DNA of 64,000 nucleotides from Solimonas aquatica. Its GTDB lineage: Bacteria > Pseudomonadota > Gammaproteobacteria > Nevskiales > Nevskiaceae. Position numbers and translations under genes: made by a program. A model generated the notes under the pieces. It saw nothing but the letters and a program-made list of their open reading frames with translations. It ran no database searches and was not told the origin of the DNA. Of this stretch, positions 1-8,380 are shown one piece after another (within the stretch, counting starts at the first letter, position 1; each line of letters begins with the position of its first letter). The DNA is taken from assembly GCF_900111015.1 (NCBI RefSeq), contig NZ_FOFS01000005.1:186001-250000 (forward strand), written 5' to 3'.

Positions 1-1901
1 ACCGTCGCTTCAAGATTCATCCCGGCTCGGCGCTGATCAAGAAGTCGCCGGCCTGGCTGATGAGCGCGCAGCTCGCCCAAACCTCGCAGCTGTTCGCACG
101 CAACAACGCGGCGATTGAACCCGAGTGGCTGGAGCGCGCCGCGCCGCATCTGATCAAGCGCACCTTCCTGCATCCGCAGTGGAACAGCGAGCGCGGCGAG
201 GTGACCGCCACCGAGCACGTCAGCCTGCTGGGCCTGCCGCTGCTCACCCGCGCACGGCATTACGGTTCCACGCATCCGGCCGAGGCGCGCGAGATCTTCA
301 TCCGCGAGGCACTGATCAAGGGCGAGCTGCCGCGCAAGCCGGCGTTTCTGGAACACAACCTCCAGCTCATCGCCAGCATCCAGGACAAGGAAGCCAAGCT
401 GCGCCGTCCGGACCTGCTCGCCGACGAGGCGCATTTCTTCCGCTGGTACGACGAACGGGTGCCGGCGGAGGTCTGCGCCTCCGCGCACCTGAAGAGCTGG
501 CTCAAGCGTGAACCGCAGGCACAGCAGGGCCTGCGGATGCAGGAGGCCGATGCCCTGCGCCCCGGTGCCAATGCCGATGTCGAAAGCCAGTTTCCGGATC
601 ATCTCGACATCGACGATCTGCGCCTGAAGCTCTCGTACTCGCACGAGCCCGGCGAGGAGCACGACGGCGTCACCTTCCACGTTCCGCTGGCGCAGGTGCA
701 TCAGCTGCCGGCGGAGATTTTCGACTGGCTGGTGCCGGGCCTGCGCGCCGCCAAGATCGAGGCCCTGATCCGCAGCCTGCCCATGCATCTGCGCCGGCAG
801 TGCACGCCGGCCGCCGAATACGCGCAGGCGCTGCATCAGCGGCTCGATCCGGCACAGGGCGCGCTGCTGCCGGCCATGTGCGAGGCGCTGCAGGCGATGA
901 CCGGCGTGCGTCTGGAGCCGGGCGATTTTTCACCGGACAGGCTGGAAGCGCATCTGCGGCCACGGCTGCAGCTGGAAGACGCCAAGGGCCAGCTGCTGGG
1001 TGTGGGCGAAACCCTGGAGCAGCTGCGCGGACGTTTTCGCGGCGAGGCGCGCAGCGCCCTGCAGCAGGCCGCACGCAGCGATGACACGCTCAAGCGCTGG
1101 ACGCGCGAAAAGCTGGTGGACTGGGACTTCGAGGCGCTGCCCGAGTCGGTGCCGCTGGCGCACGGCGCGCGCGGCTATCCGGCGCTCTCGGCCGAAGGCG
1201 AGTTCGTGCATCTGCGCCTGTTCGAGTCCGCCGAGGCGGCGGCGCGTGCGCACCCCGCCGGCGTGCGCGCGCTGCTGCTGCTGCGCGTACCCGAGCGCAT
1301 CCGCGATCTGGCCAAGAGCGCGCGTCTGAAGCTCGCCCTGCTGGCAGCGCCCTTCGGGCTGGACCCGCAGGACATCGCCCAGCAGCTGGCGCTGCGTGCC
1401 GCCGAAACCCGGCTGCTGGGAGAGGAGGCCGTGCGCAGCAGAGAAGACTTCCAGCAGGCCCTGGAACGTCGCGCCGCCTTCAGCCTGGACGCCAGCGCGC
1501 GCCTGGACACCCTGATCAACTGGCTCAATCAGGCCGTCGGCATCAAGAAGCAGCTCGACGCCTATGCCGCGCGCTGGCCGGCCTCGGTGGCGGACATGCG
1601 CGCGCAGCTGGAGAGCCTGCTGGCGCCCGGCTTTGCCGCCGCCATCCCCGAGCCGCAGTGGCCACGCATCACGCTCTATCTGCGCGGCCTGCAGGTGCGC
1701 CTGGAGCGCCTGGCCAACAAGCCGCTGCGCGACGAGGAGCTCACGGCGCAGATCACGCCCCTGCTGCGCGCGCTGCCGGGTCCTTTCCATGCCGCGCGCT
1801 GGGTGCTGGAGGAATGGCGTATTGCCTTGTTTGCGCAGGAGTTGAAGGCCGTGAACCGGCCCTCGGCGCAGGCCGTGCGGGAGGCCCTGGCGAGGGTCTG
1901 A
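1..1901 (+). CDS. hrpA: ATP-dependent RNA helicase HrpA, C-terminal part (5' end outside window)
   Basis: This is the C-terminal half of the DEAH-box RNA helicase HrpA. The frame is open from base 3 without a start, so the helicase core lies upstream of the window. What is present is the family-specific C-terminal region (DUF3418 type). It opens with RRFKIHPGSAL and KKSPAWLM and continues with IEPEWLERAAPHLIKRTF, blocks that closely match my memory of E. coli HrpA. A later block LPMHLRRQ matches the conserved L-P-x-x-x-R-R motif. HrpA remodels RNA and helps rescue stalled ribosomes. The ATG at 60 is internal, not the start. The gene ends 56 bp before ccdA. Confidence 0.92.
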   Translation, partial: RRFKIHPGSALIKKSPAWLMSAQLAQTSQLFARNNAAIEPEWLERAAPHLIKRTFLHPQWNSERGEVTATEHVSLLGLPLLTRARHYGSTHPAEAREIFIREALIKGELPRKPAFLEHNLQLIASIQDKEAKLRRPDLLADEAHFFRWYDERVPAEVCASAHLKSWLKREPQAQQGLRMQEADALRPGANADVESQFPDHLDIDDLRLKLSYSHEPGEEHDGVTFHVPLAQVHQLPAEIFDWLVPGLRAAKIEALIRSLPMHLRRQCTPAAEYAQALHQRLDPAQGALLPAMCEALQAMTGVRLEPGDFSPDRLEAHLRPRLQLEDAKGQLLGVGETLEQLRGRFRGEARSALQQAARSDDTLKRWTREKLVDWDFEALPESVPLAHGARGYPALSAEGEFVHLRLFESAEAAARAHPAGVRALLLLRVPERIRDLAKSARLKLALLAAPFGLDPQDIAQQLALRAAETRLLGEEAVRSREDFQQALERRAAFSLDASARLDTLINWLNQAVGIKKQLDAYAARWPASVADMRAQLESLLAPGFAAAIPEPQWPRITLYLRGLQVRLERLANKPLRDEELTAQITPLLRALPGPFHAARWVLEEWRIALFAQELKAVNRPSAQAVREALARV

Positions 1902-1921
1902 GCTGGCCAGGCCGGCCGGCC

Positions 1922-1942
1922 ATGCGCATAATGCATGCGCAT
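1922..1942. promoter_or_regulatory. candidate ccdAB operator: two ATGCGCAT palindromes over a -10-like hexamer
   Basis: The self-complementary octamer ATGCGCAT occurs at 1922-1929 and again at 1935-1942, with starts 13 bp apart. A hexamer CATAAT (1927-1932), one base from the -10 consensus, overlaps the first copy. The pair lies 15 bp upstream of the ccdA ATG. CcdA-type antitoxins autorepress through N-terminal ribbon-helix-helix dimers binding short palindromes, so this is the expected place for an operator. No convincing -35 is visible. Operator function is inferred. Confidence 0.5.
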
Positions 1943-1957
1943 CAAACGGAGTATTCC

Positions 1958-2203
1958 ATGAGCACCGCCTCGTACAGCAGCGAGCCGCGCCGCCGGCTCA
2001 ATCTCAGCATCCGCGAGACCCTGATCCAGGAAGCGCGCAAGGCGCAGCTGAACCTGTCGCGCTTTCTCGAAGAAAAGCTGGAGCAGGCCCTGCGCGAGGA
2101 GCGCGGCCGGCGCTGGCAGGAAGAAAACCGCGAGGCCATCGAATTCCATCGCGAGCGCATCGCCCGCGAAGGCATGTGGAACAAGGATCTGATCTCGTTC
2201 TAG
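1958..2203 (+). CDS. ccdA: CcdA-family antitoxin
   Basis: An 81-residue antitoxin of the CcdA type, expected to neutralise the adjacent CcdB and repress the operon. Residues about 10-45 (RRRLNLSIRETLIQEAR onward) fit a ribbon-helix-helix DNA-binding domain. The C-terminal half carries the CcdA signature RWQEENREAIEFHRE followed by an acidic/aromatic tail that would wrap the toxin; E. coli CcdA has RWKAENQEGM at the same place. The start is chosen for an upstream ACGGAG ribosome site. The frame is open further upstream but lacks support there. ccdB begins 4 bp after the stop, the usual antitoxin-first order. Confidence 0.85.
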   Translation: MSTASYSSEPRRRLNLSIRETLIQEARKAQLNLSRFLEEKLEQALREERGRRWQEENREAIEFHRERIAREGMWNKDLISF

Positions 2204-2206
2204 GCC

Positions 2207-2515
2207 ATGGCCCGGTTCCAGGCTTACCGCAACACCCGGCCCAGCCGCGCCGAGGTCCCGTTCCTGCTCGATGTGCAGTCCGACCTGGTGCAGACCGGCT
2301 CGCGCCTGGTGGTGCCGCTGGTGCGCAAGGAGCGCTATGGCCGGCTCTACACGCGGCTGAATCTGGAGTTCACCGTCGAAGGCCTGGCGGTGGTGGCGGC
2401 GGTCTCGGATCTGGCGGCGGTCGACGCGCGCGAGCTGCGCGAGGCGGTGGCCGATCTGGCCGCACAACATGCCGAGATTCTCTCGGCCATCGATTTTCTG
2501 ATTTCAGGTTACTAG
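2207..2515 (+). CDS. ccdB: CcdB-family toxin (DNA gyrase poison)
   Basis: A 102-residue CcdB homologue. The block FLLDVQSDLVQTGSRLVVPL corresponds to E. coli CcdB [21 protein letters not shown]-type sequence, and the C-terminus AIDFLISGY matches AINLMFWGI. CcdB poisons DNA gyrase through its last three residues. Here they are Ser100-Gly101-Tyr102 instead of Trp-Gly-Ile. The chromosomal CcdB of Vibrio fischeri, as I recall it, ends in AIDFLITGI, so Trp is not universal, but toxicity cannot be assumed. The gene is 4 bp behind ccdA, and its TAG stop is followed directly by the pyrF ATG. Confidence 0.85.
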   Translation: MARFQAYRNTRPSRAEVPFLLDVQSDLVQTGSRLVVPLVRKERYGRLYTRLNLEFTVEGLAVVAAVSDLAAVDARELREAVADLAAQHAEILSAIDFLISGY

Positions 2516-3235
2516 ATGAGCATTCCTTCCCAAGACCGCCTCATCGCCGCCCTGGACCTGCCGCACGCCGATGCGGCGCGCGCCCTGGTCGGCCGGCTCG
2601 GCGATGCCGTGCATTTCTACAAGATCGGCCTGGAGCTGCTGATGGCGCCGGGCTTCTTCGAGCTGCTGGACTGGCTCAAGGCCGCCGACAAGCGCGTGTT
2701 CGTGGACCTGAAGTTCTTCGACATCCCGGAAACCGTGGCGCGTGCGGTGCGCAATCTCGCCGAGCGCGGCGCGGACTTCTGCACCATCCACGGCAACCAG
2801 TCGATCATGGAAGCGGCGGCCCAGGCCAAGTCCGGCAACATGAAAGTGCTGGCGGTGACTGCGCTCACCAGCCTGGATCGCGGTGATCTCCATGACCTGG
2901 GCTTTGCCTGCGATGTCGCCGAGCTGGTGCTGTCGCGCGCGCGGCGCGCGCTGGCGGCGGGTTGCGACGGTGTGGTGTCCTCGGGCCTGGAGGTCGAGAA
3001 GCTGCGCGCCGAAGCACCGCGCGAGCTGATCTGCGTCACGCCCGGCATCCGTCCGGTCGACAACCGCGTGGAGGCGGATCAGAAACGCATCATGACGCCG
3101 GGCGCGGCGATTGCCGCCGGTGCGGATTATCTGGTGATCGGCCGGCCGATCCGGGATGCCGCCGACCCGCGCGCGATGGCGCAGCAGATTCAGGACGAGA
3201 TCGCGCAGGCCCTGGCCGCGCGCAAGGCAGGCTAG
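2516..3235 (+). CDS. pyrF: orotidine 5'-phosphate decarboxylase
   Basis: PyrF decarboxylates OMP to UMP, the last step of de novo pyrimidine synthesis. The 239-residue protein has the family length and TIM-barrel layout. The catalytic motif [12 protein letters not shown] contains Asp64, Lys66 and Asp69. The phosphate-binding end of the barrel shows TPGIRP and YLVIGRPI. The ATG touches the ccdB stop codon (TAGATG), so translation is probably coupled to ccdB, or pyrF has a promoter inside ccdAB. hemE follows after 4 bp. Confidence 0.96.
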   Translation: MSIPSQDRLIAALDLPHADAARALVGRLGDAVHFYKIGLELLMAPGFFELLDWLKAADKRVFVDLKFFDIPETVARAVRNLAERGADFCTIHGNQSIMEAAAQAKSGNMKVLAVTALTSLDRGDLHDLGFACDVAELVLSRARRALAAGCDGVVSSGLEVEKLRAEAPRELICVTPGIRPVDNRVEADQKRIMTPGAAIAAGADYLVIGRPIRDAADPRAMAQQIQDEIAQALAARKAG

Positions 3236-3239
3236 AGAG

Positions 3240-4307
3240 ATGAGCACCATGCGCAAGCTGCAGAACGACCGTTTCCTGCGCGCGCTCAAGCGCCAGAGTG
3301 TGGACCGCACGCCGGTGTGGATGATGCGTCAGGCCGGACGCTATCTGCCGGAATACCGCGCCTCGCGCGCCAAGGCCCGCGACTTCATGGCGCTGTGCCG
3401 CAGCCCCGAGCTGTGCTGCGAGGTCACGCTGCAGCCCCTGGATCGCTATCCGCTCGACACCGCGATCCTGTTCTCCGACATCCTCACCATTCCCGACGCC
3501 ATGGGCCTGGGCCTGCGCTTCGTGGAAGGCGAGGGCCCGAAGTTCGCGCAGACCGTGCGCGATGCCCGCGCCGTGGACGCGCTGCCGATTCCCGATCCCA
3601 CGCAGGAGCTGCGTTATGTGATCGACGCGGTGCACACCATCCGCAGCGCGCTGGGGGATCGTCTGCCGCTGATCGGTTTCTCCGGCAGTCCCTGGACCCT
3701 GGCCACCTATATGGTGGAAGGCGAAGGCGGCTCGGATTATCTGCAGATCAAGCGCATGGGCTATGAGGCGCCGGAACTGCTGGACGCGCTGCTGGCCAAG
3801 CTCTCGGCCTCGGTGTGCCTGTATCTGGAAGCGCAGGTCGCCGCCGGTGCCGATGCGGTGATGGTGTTCGACACCTGGGGCGGCGTGCTCTCGCCGGCCG
3901 GCTATCGGCGTTTCTCGCTGCAGCCGATGGCGCAGATCGTGGCGCACATGAAACGCGTGGCACCCGAGGTGCCGGTGATTCTGTTCACCAAGAACGGCGG
4001 CCAGCATCTGGAGATCATGGCCGACACCGGCTGCGATGCCTTGGGGCTGGACTGGACCACCGATGTCGGGGCCGCGCGACAGCGCGTGGGCACGCGCGTG
4101 GCGCTGCAGGGCAATCTCGATCCGGCCTGCCTGTTCGCCTCGCCGGCGAAGATCGAAGCGGCGGTGGCCGGCATTCTGGAAAGCTACGGGCAAGGCAACG
4201 GTCATATCTTCAATCTGGGTCACGGCATCCTGCCGCAGACCCCGCCCGAACACGCCGGCGCGATGATCGAAGCCGTGCAGCGCCTGAGTCCCGCTTACCA
4301 CCGCTGA
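3240..4307 (+). CDS. hemE: uroporphyrinogen III decarboxylase
   Basis: HemE converts uroporphyrinogen III to coproporphyrinogen III in haem synthesis. The N-terminal [12 protein letters not shown] motif is the family signature and contains the arginines that bind substrate carboxylates. [12 protein letters not shown] and GLDWTT are further conserved blocks. Starting at the ATG at 3240 (MSTMRKLQ) gives 355 residues, matching E. coli HemE (354). An internal ATG at 3249 is the only close alternative. A weak GAGAG ribosome site precedes it. hemF, which acts on the HemE product, lies at the far end of this window. Confidence 0.96.
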   Translation: MSTMRKLQNDRFLRALKRQSVDRTPVWMMRQAGRYLPEYRASRAKARDFMALCRSPELCCEVTLQPLDRYPLDTAILFSDILTIPDAMGLGLRFVEGEGPKFAQTVRDARAVDALPIPDPTQELRYVIDAVHTIRSALGDRLPLIGFSGSPWTLATYMVEGEGGSDYLQIKRMGYEAPELLDALLAKLSASVCLYLEAQVAAGADAVMVFDTWGGVLSPAGYRRFSLQPMAQIVAHMKRVAPEVPVILFTKNGGQHLEIMADTGCDALGLDWTTDVGAARQRVGTRVALQGNLDPACLFASPAKIEAAVAGILESYGQGNGHIFNLGHGILPQTPPEHAGAMIEAVQRLSPAYHR

Positions 4308-4329
4308 CCGAGGCACACCGGAGGCCGCC

Positions 4330-5262
4330 ATGCTCTCAGTGATTTTTCCGCCCAGCGTGATGATGCTGCTGACCACGGCAGCACTGATCATCAGCACCCT
4401 GGCGGCTTTCATCCTGTTGATGCCGGCGGCCCTGCTCAAGCTGATTCCGCATGTGCCGCTGCAGCGCGCCTGCAGCCGCTACTGCGTGTGGGTGGCCACC
4501 AACTGGGTGTCCAACAACAAGATGCTGCTGCGCCTGCTGCACGCGGAAACCTGGGATGTGGAATTCCGCACGCCGCTGCAGCCGGGCAAGAACTATCTGC
4601 TGATTGCCAATCACCAGTCCTGGGCCGACATCATCCTGCTGTTCGATCTGCTGCATGGCCGCGTGCCCTTCCCGCGTTTCTTCCTCAAGTACGAGCTGCT
4701 CTACGTGCCGGTGATCGGCATCGCCTGCTGGGCCATGGACTTCCCCTTCATGCGCCGTCTGGACCAGCGCCAGCTCGCCGCGCATCCCGAGCTGCGCGGC
4801 AAGGATCTGGAAACCACGCGCCGCGCCTGCGAGATCTACAAGCGCGAGCCGGTGACCGTGATCAACTTCCTGGAAGGCACGCGCTTCACCGAAGAAAAGC
4901 GCCTCGCCAAGAAATCACCGTACCGGCATCTGCTGCCGCCCAAGGCCGGCGGCATGTCGTTCACGCTCAATGCCATGGGCGAGCAGTTCGCCGGCGTCAT
5001 CGACGTGACCATCGCCTATCGCCCGACGCAGAAGAAGCTGCTGTGGAGCTTCACCAGCGGCGAGCAGAACCAGCTGGCCGTGCACATCGATGTGCTGCCG
5101 ATTCCTGCCGAACTCATGCACGGCGATTACGAAACCGACCGCGAATACCGCACGCGCTTCCAGAGCTGGATCAACGGCATCTGGATGCGCAAGGACGCGC
5201 GCCTGGAACGCATGCTCAACACCCGCCCGGTGATGCAGGCGCAGCGGCCGGTGCATTACTGA
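4330..5262 (+). CDS. membrane acyltransferase, PlsC superfamily (YihG-like)
   Basis: A 310-residue lysophospholipid acyltransferase-type protein, close in layout to E. coli YihG. The N-terminal 35 residues form a hydrophobic membrane segment. The HX4D catalytic motif is NHQSWAD (His95, Asp100). The acceptor-binding motif is LEGTRFT at 181-187, with KYELLYVPVIGIACWAMDFP between them. YihG-type enzymes acylate lysophosphatidic acid or related lipids, but the exact substrate is not readable. A GAGG ribosome site precedes the ATG by 6 bp. It lies 22 bp behind hemE and convergent with dnaE2. Confidence 0.85.
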   Translation: MLSVIFPPSVMMLLTTAALIISTLAAFILLMPAALLKLIPHVPLQRACSRYCVWVATNWVSNNKMLLRLLHAETWDVEFRTPLQPGKNYLLIANHQSWADIILLFDLLHGRVPFPRFFLKYELLYVPVIGIACWAMDFPFMRRLDQRQLAAHPELRGKDLETTRRACEIYKREPVTVINFLEGTRFTEEKRLAKKSPYRHLLPPKAGGMSFTLNAMGEQFAGVIDVTIAYRPTQKKLLWSFTSGEQNQLAVHIDVLPIPAELMHGDYETDREYRTRFQSWINGIWMRKDARLERMLNTRPVMQAQRPVHY

Positions 5263-5281
5263 GCCGGGCTGCGCAGGGCGC

Positions 5282-8200
5282 TCAGCGAAAATCGCGCGAC
5301 AGATACGGCAGGCCCGCGATCCAGCTCGAACGATCCACGAACTGCGCGGCAATCACATGCGTGACCTGGTGCTGGCGCTGCAGGCGACCGCGCACCAGCA
5401 GGAACTGCGCGCCGACGATGGCCTCGCGTTCGCGCTCGATCAGTTCCGGACGCACGATCAGATTGACGATGCCGGTGTCGTCTTCCAGGGTCAGAAACAT
5501 CGTGCCCTGCGCCGAGCCCGGCCGCTGACGGAACATCACCACGCCGGCCACGCGCACCGGGGCACCGTCGGCCAGCTGTTCCAGCGCGGCATTGGCCGTG
5601 ATGTGCAGCGCATCGAGCCGCTCGCGCAGCAAGGCCACTGGATGACGGCGCAGCGTCAGCGAGGTGCTGCGATAGTCGGCGAGGATGTCTTCGCCTTCGC
5701 TCGGCGCTGGCAATGCCACCGCTTCATCGGGCAGGCTGGCCTCGCGCAACAGGCCTTCGAACTTCGCCCGCCCACGTGCCTGCCAGCGCGCCTGATGCCG
5801 ATGGCCGCTCAGCGCGTGCAGTGCGTCCGCCGCCGCCAGCGCTTCCAGTTCCCGTGATGACAGCTGCGCGCGCTGCGCCAGGGTTTCCACATCGGCATAA
5901 CCTTGCGCACGCGCCGCGACGATGCGCTGCGCCGCCGCTTCATTGAAGCCTTTCACCAGCCGCAAACCCAGGCGCAGCGCCGGCGCCTGCGGCGGCTGGC
6001 CGTGCAGATGACAGTCCCAGCAGCTGTGCCGGACATCGATGGGCAGCACGGTCACGCCCACGCGCTGCGCCTCGCGGATCAGCATGCTCGGCGGATAAAA
6101 ACCCATGGGCTGGGCATTGATCAGGCCGCAGATGAAGGCCGCCGGATGGTGGCGCTTCAGATACGCCGACTGATACGCGAGCAAGGCGAAGCTCGCGGCA
6201 TGACTCTCCGGAAAACCGTAGGAGCCGAAGCCTTCGATCTGGCGGAAGATCTGCGCGGCAAACTCGGCGCTGTAGCCGTTGCGCAGCAAGCCGCGCATCA
6301 GCTTGTCGCGAAACTTTTCGATTCCGCCGGCGCGTTTCCAGGCGGCCATGGCGCGTCGCAGGGCATCGGCCTGGTCGGCGGAAAAATCCGCCGCCACCAT
6401 CGCGATCTGCATCACCTGTTCCTGAAAGATCGGCACGCCACAGGTGCGTTCCAGCACGCGGCGCAGCGGATCGCGCTCGCCCTTCGGATAGGTGATGGGC
6501 TCCTCGCCCAGACGCCGGCGCAGATAGGGATGCACCATGCCGCCCTGAATCGGGCCGGGCCGCACGATGGCGACCTGCACGGTGAGGTCGTAGAGATTGG
6601 CGGGCCGCAATCGCGGCAGCATGGACATCTGCGCACGCGACTCCACCTGAAACACGCCCACGCTCTCGGCACGCTGCAGCATCTGATAGGTCTGGGCGTC
6701 CTGCGGCGGAATCCCGCTCAGGCGCCGCACGCGGCCGTCGTAGTCCTGCAGATGCTGCAGCGTGCGGCGCATGGCCGTGAGCATGCCCAGCGCCAGCACG
6801 TCCACCTTCAGCAGGCCGAGCGCTTCCAGATCATCCTTGTCCCACTGGATCACGGTGCGGTCGGCCATCGCCGCGTTTTCCACCGGCACCAGCTCGTGCA
6901 GGGGCTGATCGGAAATCACGAAGCCGCCGACATGCTGCGAGAGATGACGCGGAAAACTCTGCGCGATCAGTTCGCCGGAGAGCTGCAGCCAGCGGCGGAT
7001 GCGCGGCGCCTGCGCATCGATGCCCAGCACCTGCAGGCGCTCGGCGAGTTTTTCCGGATCGTCCCACCAGGCCAGGGACTGCGCGACGCGGTCGATGATT
7101 TCCGGGCCGACCTCCAGCGCGCGGCCCACATCGCGCAGCGCCGAGCGCGGCTGATAGCTGATCACGCTCGCCGCCAGCGCGGCACGTTCGCGGCCGTACT
7201 TGCGGTAGACGTACTGGATCACCTCCTCGCGCCGTTCGTGCTCGAAGTCCACGTCGATGTCCGGCGCCTCATCGCGCTCGCGCGACACGAAGCGTTCGAA
7301 CAGGAGCTGATGATGCTCGGGGTTGACCTCGGTGATGCCCAGCACATAACAGACTGCGGAGTTGGCGGCGCTGCCGCGGCCCTGGCAGAGAATCTTCTGC
7401 GCACGCGCAAAGCGCACGATGTCGTAGACGGTGAGAAAGAAGGGCTCGTAGTTTTTCTCGGCGATGATCGCCAGTTCCTTGTCCAGCGTGGCGCGCACTT
7501 TTTCCGGACAGCCCTGCGGCCAGCGCTCGGGCAGATGCTGCTGCACCAGCGCGCGCAGCCAGCTCGCCGGCGTGTGCCCGGGCGCCACGGTTTCGCGCGG
7601 ATACTGATAGCGCACCTGATCGATGCGGAACGCGCAGCGCTCCGCCACCACCAGGGTTTCGCGCAGCAGTTCGGCGGGATACAGCTCGCGCAGCACCTCC
7701 AGCTTGCGCAGATGCCGCTCGCCATTGGCAAACAGCGCATGGCCGCAGCGCGACACCGGCTGATGCAGGCGCAGTGCCGTCATCACATCCTGCAGTGCAC
7801 GACGGCGGCGCACATGCATGTGCACATCGCCGCTGGCCAGCAAGGGCACGGCGAAACGCCGGCTCAGTTCCTGCAGCCGCGCGAGCTGCTCGCGATCACG
7901 GCCCTGGCGATGCAGCTCCACGGCAATCCACAGGCGATTCGCATAACGCTCGCGCAGCCAGGCCAGTTCCTCCAGCTCCTGCTCGCCGCGCGGCAGCCAG
8001 AGCACGCAGAGATCCGCACGCGGCGTGTCGAAGTCGGCGCGCGTGAGCCGGTAACGACCCTTGATGGCTCGGCGCCGCGCGGCACTGATGGTGGCGCACA
8101 GCGCGCTGTAGCCGGCCTGCGTCTGCGCCAGCAGCACGCAGCGCAAACCCTCTTCCAGCCGCAGCTCGCTGCCGATGATCAGCGCGGGCGCATGCTGGCC

Positions 8201-8380
8201 CAGCGCCTGCAGCTGGCGGCCTTGTTCCCAGGCCCGCACCACACCGGCCAGCGAGCATTCATCGGTGAGCGCCAGCGCCGCATACCCCAGCTGCGCGGCG
8301 CGCTGCATCAGCTCCTGCGGCATGGAGGCGCCGCGCTGGAAGCTGAAGGCGGACAGCGCGTGCAGCTCGGCGTAACTCAT
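5282..8380 (-). CDS. dnaE2: error-prone DNA polymerase III alpha subunit DnaE2 (ImuC)
   Basis: DnaE2 is the catalytic polymerase of the ImuA-ImuB-DnaE2 mutasome, which does mutagenic translesion synthesis after DNA damage. The 1032-residue protein begins with a PHP domain (YAELHALSAFSFQRGAS). It carries the C-family catalytic motif PDIDVDFE near residue 375 and a C-terminal OB fold (VRVAGVVMFRQRPG). It is shorter than replicative DnaE (~1160 aa), as usual for DnaE2. The start is set at the ATG overlapping the imuB stop (ATGA). A GTG six bases upstream is possible. It is the last gene of the SOS-controlled operon. Confidence 0.95.
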   Translation of the reverse strand: MSYAELHALSAFSFQRGASMPQELMQRAAQLGYAALALTDECSLAGVVRAWEQGRQLQALGQHAPALIIGSELRLEEGLRCVLLAQTQAGYSALCATISAARRRAIKGRYRLTRADFDTPRADLCVLWLPRGEQELEELAWLRERYANRLWIAVELHRQGRDREQLARLQELSRRFAVPLLASGDVHMHVRRRRALQDVMTALRLHQPVSRCGHALFANGERHLRKLEVLRELYPAELLRETLVVAERCAFRIDQVRYQYPRETVAPGHTPASWLRALVQQHLPERWPQGCPEKVRATLDKELAIIAEKNYEPFFLTVYDIVRFARAQKILCQGRGSAANSAVCYVLGITEVNPEHHQLLFERFVSRERDEAPDIDVDFEHERREEVIQYVYRKYGRERAALAASVISYQPRSALRDVGRALEVGPEIIDRVAQSLAWWDDPEKLAERLQVLGIDAQAPRIRRWLQLSGELIAQSFPRHLSQHVGGFVISDQPLHELVPVENAAMADRTVIQWDKDDLEALGLLKVDVLALGMLTAMRRTLQHLQDYDGRVRRLSGIPPQDAQTYQMLQRAESVGVFQVESRAQMSMLPRLRPANLYDLTVQVAIVRPGPIQGGMVHPYLRRRLGEEPITYPKGERDPLRRVLERTCGVPIFQEQVMQIAMVAADFSADQADALRRAMAAWKRAGGIEKFRDKLMRGLLRNGYSAEFAAQIFRQIEGFGSYGFPESHAASFALLAYQSAYLKRHHPAAFICGLINAQPMGFYPPSMLIREAQRVGVTVLPIDVRHSCWDCHLHGQPPQAPALRLGLRLVKGFNEAAAQRIVAARAQGYADVETLAQRAQLSSRELEALAAADALHALSGHRHQARWQARGRAKFEGLLREASLPDEAVALPAPSEGEDILADYRSTSLTLRRHPVALLRERLDALHITANAALEQLADGAPVRVAGVVMFRQRPGSAQGTMFLTLEDDTGIVNLIVRPELIEREREAIVGAQFLLVRGRLQRQHQVTHVIAAQFVDRSSWIAGLPYLSRDFR

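Noticed and set aside
1658-1957. Upstream in-frame extension of ccdA into hrpA
   Set aside because: It overlaps the HrpA C-terminus, has no homology and the ATG at 1958 has a ribosome site.
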